This document shows positions 5,316 to 8,739 of a stretch of 8,739 bases of DNA, piece by piece. The notes below the pieces were generated by a model, which saw nothing but the letters and a program-made list of their open reading frames with translations, was not told the DNA's origin and ran no database searches. The translations under genes and the position numbers were made by a program. Each line of letters starts with the position of its first letter. The first letter of the stretch is position 1. The stretch spans positions 1 through 8,739 of the forward strand of contig JAFVET010000231.1 of assembly GCA_017475875.1 (NCBI GenBank). The letters are read 5' to 3'. This DNA is from Candidatus Methanomethylophilaceae archaeon. GTDB taxonomy: Archaea > Thermoplasmatota > Thermoplasmata > Methanomassiliicoccales > Methanomethylophilaceae.

Positions 5316-8300
5316 AGTCATCGATTGCAGCTTTGTTCGTGGCAGTCGCGCTCATGTCCGTGGTTCTCATCGCGGGCATCGATGCCGAGGACGAACCCGA
5401 CGGGCAGGTCACGGTGTCCACCGAACCCAGGTTCGGTACGGTATTGGGTAACACGTGGGGTTTCGATCCCGAGACGCGCGAGTTCGAGATCATGGTGAAC
5501 ACTCCCGAATCCTCGTTCACCTCACTGCCGTCGCTGGACCTTCTCGGAACGGAATGGCCCGAGGGTTGGGTGCTTCAGGAGATAGTGGATTTCGACGTGG
5601 TGACGGATGAGGAGACCACTCCCGCCGAGGTGTTCGGCGACGGTCCGATCAATCTGGTCCTGCGCATAAGGAACGACGATTCCCTGGTCCTTTCGAAGGA
5701 CACTTTCATCAACGCTACCTTTTCGTCTTTCAGTGCGTTGCTCCCCGACGGTTTCACGACCACATCGGCCTTCGACCTCGACGGCGAGATCTTCCGCGGG
5801 AGCGAGACCCTCGTATCGATAGATCTCACCGCGGTCAAGAACGTGGCGGACGGCGCCTTCTCGGGTTGCACCGCGCTCAAGCAGATACAGTGGGGCCAGA
5901 AGACCGTTTTGGGAACCGGCGTCTTCGAGGACAGTTCCCTTGAATCGGTGAACCTCAGCAGCTATCACGGGGAATCCGTGCCGGCCCGCTCTTTCGCCAA
6001 CTGTACCCTGCTTTCATATTTCCAGACCGCAGGTTCTCTGATCAACACGATCGGCGAATCGGCTTTCGAAGGGGACGCCCTGCTCACGACCGGTATGAAC
6101 AACGGGGAGCTCGATCTTTCCAGGTTCAGGACGGTGGAAGCCAACGCGTTCAAGGGGTGCACCTCCATAAAGGTGGTGAAGTTCGCCACGGACGCGGTCG
6201 AGACCGTCATTGGCGACGGGGCGTTCCAGAACTGTATCGGGATAGAGAGGCTGGTCCTGAACGACGACGGCACCGTCGACATAGGGAAGAGGTCATTCGC
6301 AGGCTGTACCAGCCTGTACTTCACCGAACATCCCCGGAACGTGAGCCGCATAATGTACCTCGGCGGGATCCGCTCTTTGGGTGACGGGGCGTTCTCGGGA
6401 TGCACATCTATCAACCAGGTCGAACTCGGGGAGCGTCTCGGCAAGGAGGATGCCAGCATGGGTGCGGACATCTTCTCCGGTTGTTCCTCGCTCACGATAT
6501 TCAACTTCGGTACTTCCGTGAAGACCGTCCCACAGAACATGTTCCGTTACAACACCGTCCTGACCCAGGTGATGGGTCCAGCGGTCACGGACATCGGCGA
6601 CAGGGCCTTCGACCGCTGCACGTCCCTCACGTTCATAGGGTTCGACTCGCTGCAGAGGATCGGTACGGCGGCCTTCTACGGCACGCGTCTCACATCGGTC
6701 TCCTTCGGGGAGGTGGTCTCGCTGTCCACCGGTGCCTTCGCCGACTGTACCAGGCTCGCGACGGTCAACCTTCCCAAGCTCGTCACGGTAGGGCAGGAGG
6801 CGTTCGCGGACGACGTGCTCCTCTCGGCGTTCATCGCACCGCAGGTCACCAGTGTCGGGAATGAGGCGTTCACGGGTTGTCGTGCGCTCCAGGAGATCTC
6901 CTTGGAGAAGGTGACATCCATTGGGCAGGAGGCGTTCTACGGTTGCACGGCCTTGAGATCCGTGTATCTCTCGGCGATAAACAGTTTGGGCTACAGGGCG
7001 TTCATGGGATGCACATCGTTGACCTCGATCGATCTGAACGACGTCAGGCAGATGCAGCACGATTCCTTCCAAGGGTGCACGTCCCTGACGACCCTGGAGT
7101 TCGGGAGGGGCTCGGCATACGTGCAAGACGCACCTGGCGGTCCGGTGTACAACACAGGTCACACCGTCCTGTTCATGATGCCTCCCGGGACGAGGGGCGA
7201 AGTGACGTCCGTCGACCCACGTGTGACGCTTATCTGCCTGGACGGGGCGGACGTGACGTTCTTTTTGGATATGGACTTGTTCGACTCTGGGACCCCCGGG
7301 TTCGAGACGATAGGCAGTACCGGCGCCAAGGCGTTCCTGTATTCGATGCAGAGCCTGTCCTCGGCGGTGCCGTCCGTTTCGGGGAACACGTTCACTCTGA
7401 GGTGCACCCCGTTGTCCGGATGGACCCTGGACAGGACCCACGTCAAGGTCACCGATTCCACCGGAAGTCAGGTCGACAGGGTCAGCGTGTCGGGCAACGC
7501 GATCTCGTTCACGTACTCGGCCCACCGCGCGTACGTCGTCCTGCCGTTCGGTACCGAACGCATATCCCCGTCCGACCTCACTGTTTCCGAGGTCGACGGC
7601 TGGCGCATAGAAGTCCCCGACGGATGGCTCGTCTACACGACCGATCCGGACACGGGTTCCGTGGCGCAGATACAGAGGTTCGAGTGCAACGTCGTCGGAT
7701 ATACCGGAACGGGTGCGGCTGACCTGCCCCAGGTGTTCGACATCGCGGGCACCTCATGCAGGATAGTCAACGTCGTCGCGGACAGTTCCCTCAAGACGAT
7801 AACGGAACTCGATGTGTCGTCAGGGCCGGTCCTCGGCGAGGGGCTCTTCGAATACTCGACCGCCTTGAGGTCGGTCGACATACCTGCGGAGTCCGTTTCG
7901 GAGAGGTTGTTCAGGTACTGTACCGGGTTGGAGGACGTCACCCTCCGCGGCTCGGGGACCGTCGCGTCGAACGCCTTCGAGGGATGCACGTCGTTGGGAA
8001 GCATCACTTCCGTGGCCACGTCCCTGACGTTCGGTCGGGATGCGCTCCTTTCGTCCGGCGTAGGTCTGATAAAGGTTTCCGACGGGTCCGTGCAGGGTTC
8101 GACCGTGCCCGTGGTGCACTATTCCGGAACAGCCGACCTCGCCGTCGAGGGCAACGCCCTGATGATGGCGAACGTCACCACCGGTTCCGTGGTGTACAGC
8201 TATGTGTCGGGTGGAGAGCGCACGGCCGCGAAGGTCTATGCGGACCATGTCGCGTGCATACCCCTCGACGGTCGTTCCGAGGTGTACCTCGAAGACGGTA

Positions 8301-8623
8301 CCGGGACGCGGTCAGACATGTACCTGGTGGTGCTGGATCCTTCGATGGAAGGGATGTCGGTGTCCGGTAAGGAGGTCGAAGTGTGGGGGACCGTGGGTGA
8401 TGCGGGTACCCCGAAGGCTTCCGGGTACACGTTCCTGCGTTGGGAGTCGTCGGACGGCACCGTGCTTTCGCCCAACGCCATCGTGGAGTCGTCCGGATAC
8501 TACCACGCCGTGTGGGCCAAGGACGGTTCCAAGGTCGATGCCACCCTGCCCGTCGCCCTTATAGCCGTGGTCGGGACGGTTCTGGCCGTCTTGATGATGG
8601 TCTTTATAAGCAGGCGCCTCTGA
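5312..8623 (+). CDS. BspA-type leucine-rich-repeat surface protein, membrane anchored (1103 aa)
   Basis: A very large exported protein, likely an adhesin or surface-binding protein. It starts MKSSIAALFVAVALMSVVLI, a signal peptide with probable cleavage near AGIDA. Residues about 25-150 are a repeat-free N-terminal region. Residues about 154-599 hold some 19 BspA/LRR_5 units of the form AFxGCTSLxxVxL, and a second block (about 827-922) holds three more. Between them is a beta-rich segment (about 630-826). Near the C-terminus, GYTFLRWESSDGTVLSP (from about 1037) resembles an InlB/Listeria-Bacteroides repeat, and PVALIAVVGTVLAVLMMVFI ahead of SRRL is a membrane anchor. Start choice: TTG at 5312 gives the signal peptide directly, has GAGGTG at 5298-5303, and overlaps the previous TGA as TTGA. 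No ATG fits: reading further upstream runs out of frame through paralogue 2 and yields Arg-rich nonsense. Such proteins are well known in gut bacteria and gut archaea, so transfer is likely. The ligand is unknown. Confidence 0.93.
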   Translation: MKSSIAALFVAVALMSVVLIAGIDAEDEPDGQVTVSTEPRFGTVLGNTWGFDPETREFEIMVNTPESSFTSLPSLDLLGTEWPEGWVLQEIVDFDVVTDEETTPAEVFGDGPINLVLRIRNDDSLVLSKDTFINATFSSFSALLPDGFTTTSAFDLDGEIFRGSETLVSIDLTAVKNVADGAFSGCTALKQIQWGQKTVLGTGVFEDSSLESVNLSSYHGESVPARSFANCTLLSYFQTAGSLINTIGESAFEGDALLTTGMNNGELDLSRFRTVEANAFKGCTSIKVVKFATDAVETVIGDGAFQNCIGIERLVLNDDGTVDIGKRSFAGCTSLYFTEHPRNVSRIMYLGGIRSLGDGAFSGCTSINQVELGERLGKEDASMGADIFSGCSSLTIFNFGTSVKTVPQNMFRYNTVLTQVMGPAVTDIGDRAFDRCTSLTFIGFDSLQRIGTAAFYGTRLTSVSFGEVVSLSTGAFADCTRLATVNLPKLVTVGQEAFADDVLLSAFIAPQVTSVGNEAFTGCRALQEISLEKVTSIGQEAFYGCTALRSVYLSAINSLGYRAFMGCTSLTSIDLNDVRQMQHDSFQGCTSLTTLEFGRGSAYVQDAPGGPVYNTGHTVLFMMPPGTRGEVTSVDPRVTLICLDGADVTFFLDMDLFDSGTPGFETIGSTGAKAFLYSMQSLSSAVPSVSGNTFTLRCTPLSGWTLDRTHVKVTDSTGSQVDRVSVSGNAISFTYSAHRAYVVLPFGTERISPSDLTVSEVDGWRIEVPDGWLVYTTDPDTGSVAQIQRFECNVVGYTGTGAADLPQVFDIAGTSCRIVNVVADSSLKTITELDVSSGPVLGEGLFEYSTALRSVDIPAESVSERLFRYCTGLEDVTLRGSGTVASNAFEGCTSLGSITSVATSLTFGRDALLSSGVGLIKVSDGSVQGSTVPVVHYSGTADLAVEGNALMMANVTTGSVVYSYVSGGERTAAKVYADHVACIPLDGRSEVYLEDGTGTRSDMYLVVLDPSMEGMSVSGKEVEVWGTVGDAGTPKASGYTFLRWESSDGTVLSPNAIVESSGYYHAVWAKDGSKVDATLPVALIAVVGTVLAVLMMVFISRRL
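5771..7110 (+). repeat. Main BspA/LRR_5 repeat block
   Basis: About 19 degenerate units of 20-30 residues, each centred on A/S/I-F-x-x-C-T-x-L. Clear copies include AFSGCTAL, AFKGCTSI, SFAGCTSL, AFDRCTSL, AFYGCTAL, AFMGCTSL and SFQGCTSL. Several lack the Cys (AFEGDALL, MFRYNTVL, AFADDVLL). The 3' half is the more regular, with units spaced at about 23 residues, which suggests more recent duplication there. At DNA level the copies have diverged, although short runs such as GGGATGCACATC recur (near 6398 and 7007). Confidence 0.85.
7790..8080 (+). repeat. Second, short LRR_5 block
   Basis: Three further units of the same type (LFEYSTAL, LFRYCTGL, AFEGCTSL) reappear after about 230 residues of non-repeat sequence. 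The split arrangement suggests two separate LRR surfaces, or insertion of a beta-rich domain into an originally continuous array. Confidence 0.7.
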
Positions 8624-8629
8624 AACAGT

Positions 8630-8657
8630 CGATGGCCCATACCCCTACGGGCCATCG
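8630..8657 (+). terminator. Perfect 9-bp hairpin after the BspA-like gene
   Basis: CGATGGCCC (8630-8638) and GGGCCATCG (8649-8657) are exact reverse complements separated by a 10-nt loop (ATACCCCTAC). The hairpin begins 6 nt after the TGA stop. No strong T run follows directly (GTATATTCCC), so it may act as a 3' end-stabilising or weak termination structure and not as a bacterial-type terminator. Confidence 0.55.
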
Positions 8658-8699
8658 GTATATTCCCTGCAAATGTACAATATTTCCAAGACTGCGATG

Positions 8700-8727
8700 G
8701 ATTAAATATGGGTGTTAAAAATATAGT
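8700..8727 (+). promoter_or_regulatory. AT-rich promoter-like sequence at the window edge
   Basis: GATTAAATATG (8700-8710) and TTAAAAATATAG (8715-8726) both resemble archaeal TATA boxes. They follow the hairpin in otherwise GC-rich DNA, so they may be the promoter of a gene starting beyond the right edge. The target gene is not visible. Confidence 0.3.
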
Positions 8728-8739
8728 GATAACGTGTTA

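Noticed and set aside
5771..7110. Repetitive DNA considered as a possible CRISPR array
   Set aside because: The periodicity is at protein level (LRR_5 units in an open frame), the DNA copies are divergent, and there are no conserved identical repeats separated by unique spacers.
6293..7525. Long antisense frame (410 codons) opposite the LRR array
   Set aside because: It is a mirror product of codon bias in a GC-rich repetitive gene, being Arg/His/Gly-rich with no recognisable domain. Several smaller antisense frames opposite hisF, hisIE, PHP and the paralogues were dismissed for the same reason.

Overview
The window reads as chromosomal DNA of a GC-rich archaeon, most likely a host-associated Thermoplasmata methanogen of the Methanomassiliicoccales type. 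This is inferred from BRE/TATA-type promoter boxes, an apparently leaderless gene, tightly overlapping ATGA gene junctions, a histidine operon whose last gene is a PHP-domain phosphatase candidate, and a large BspA-type leucine-rich-repeat surface protein of the kind common in gut archaea. All nine genes whose ends are visible stop with TGA. None uses TAG, which fits, but does not prove, a pyrrolysine-using lineage. No 16S or other marker gene is present, so the taxonomy is an inference.

Region 1 (1-2211, + strand) is the distal part of a histidine biosynthesis operon: the 3' end of hisB, complete hisF, a fused hisIE, and a PHP-family metal-dependent phosphatase candidate. The genes overlap by 7, 4 and 4 nt, so they are probably translationally coupled. 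Together they cover PR-ATP/PR-AMP processing (HisIE), the synthase half of IGP synthase (HisF), IGP dehydratase (HisB) and, by inference, histinol-phosphate dephosphorylation (PHP). A small GC hairpin follows the operon.

Region 2 (about 2212-3755) is visibly richer in A+T in several stretches. On the - strand it holds a two-gene unit of unrecognised secreted or membrane-anchored proteins (198 aa and 89 aa). The unit has a strong BRE/TATA element and a perfect 15-bp AT-rich palindrome over the predicted transcription start. A long divergent intergenic stretch follows in which I find no convincing gene.

Region 3 (3756-8623, + strand) is an operon-like run of three envelope genes. Two are tandem paralogues with an N-terminal PH-like module, two transmembrane helices and a conserved C-terminal EIGAxIVD motif; the second carries a roughly 100-residue exported loop. 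The third is a 1103-residue BspA/LRR_5 surface protein that starts at a TTG overlapping the stop of the preceding gene. It has a signal peptide, two LRR blocks, an InlB-like repeat and a C-terminal membrane anchor. The physical and translational coupling suggests that the two membrane proteins serve the large surface protein, for example in its export, anchoring or sensing. That is the most interesting functional hypothesis here and it is untested. A perfect 9-bp stem hairpin closes this unit, and AT-rich promoter-like sequence for the next gene runs off the right edge.
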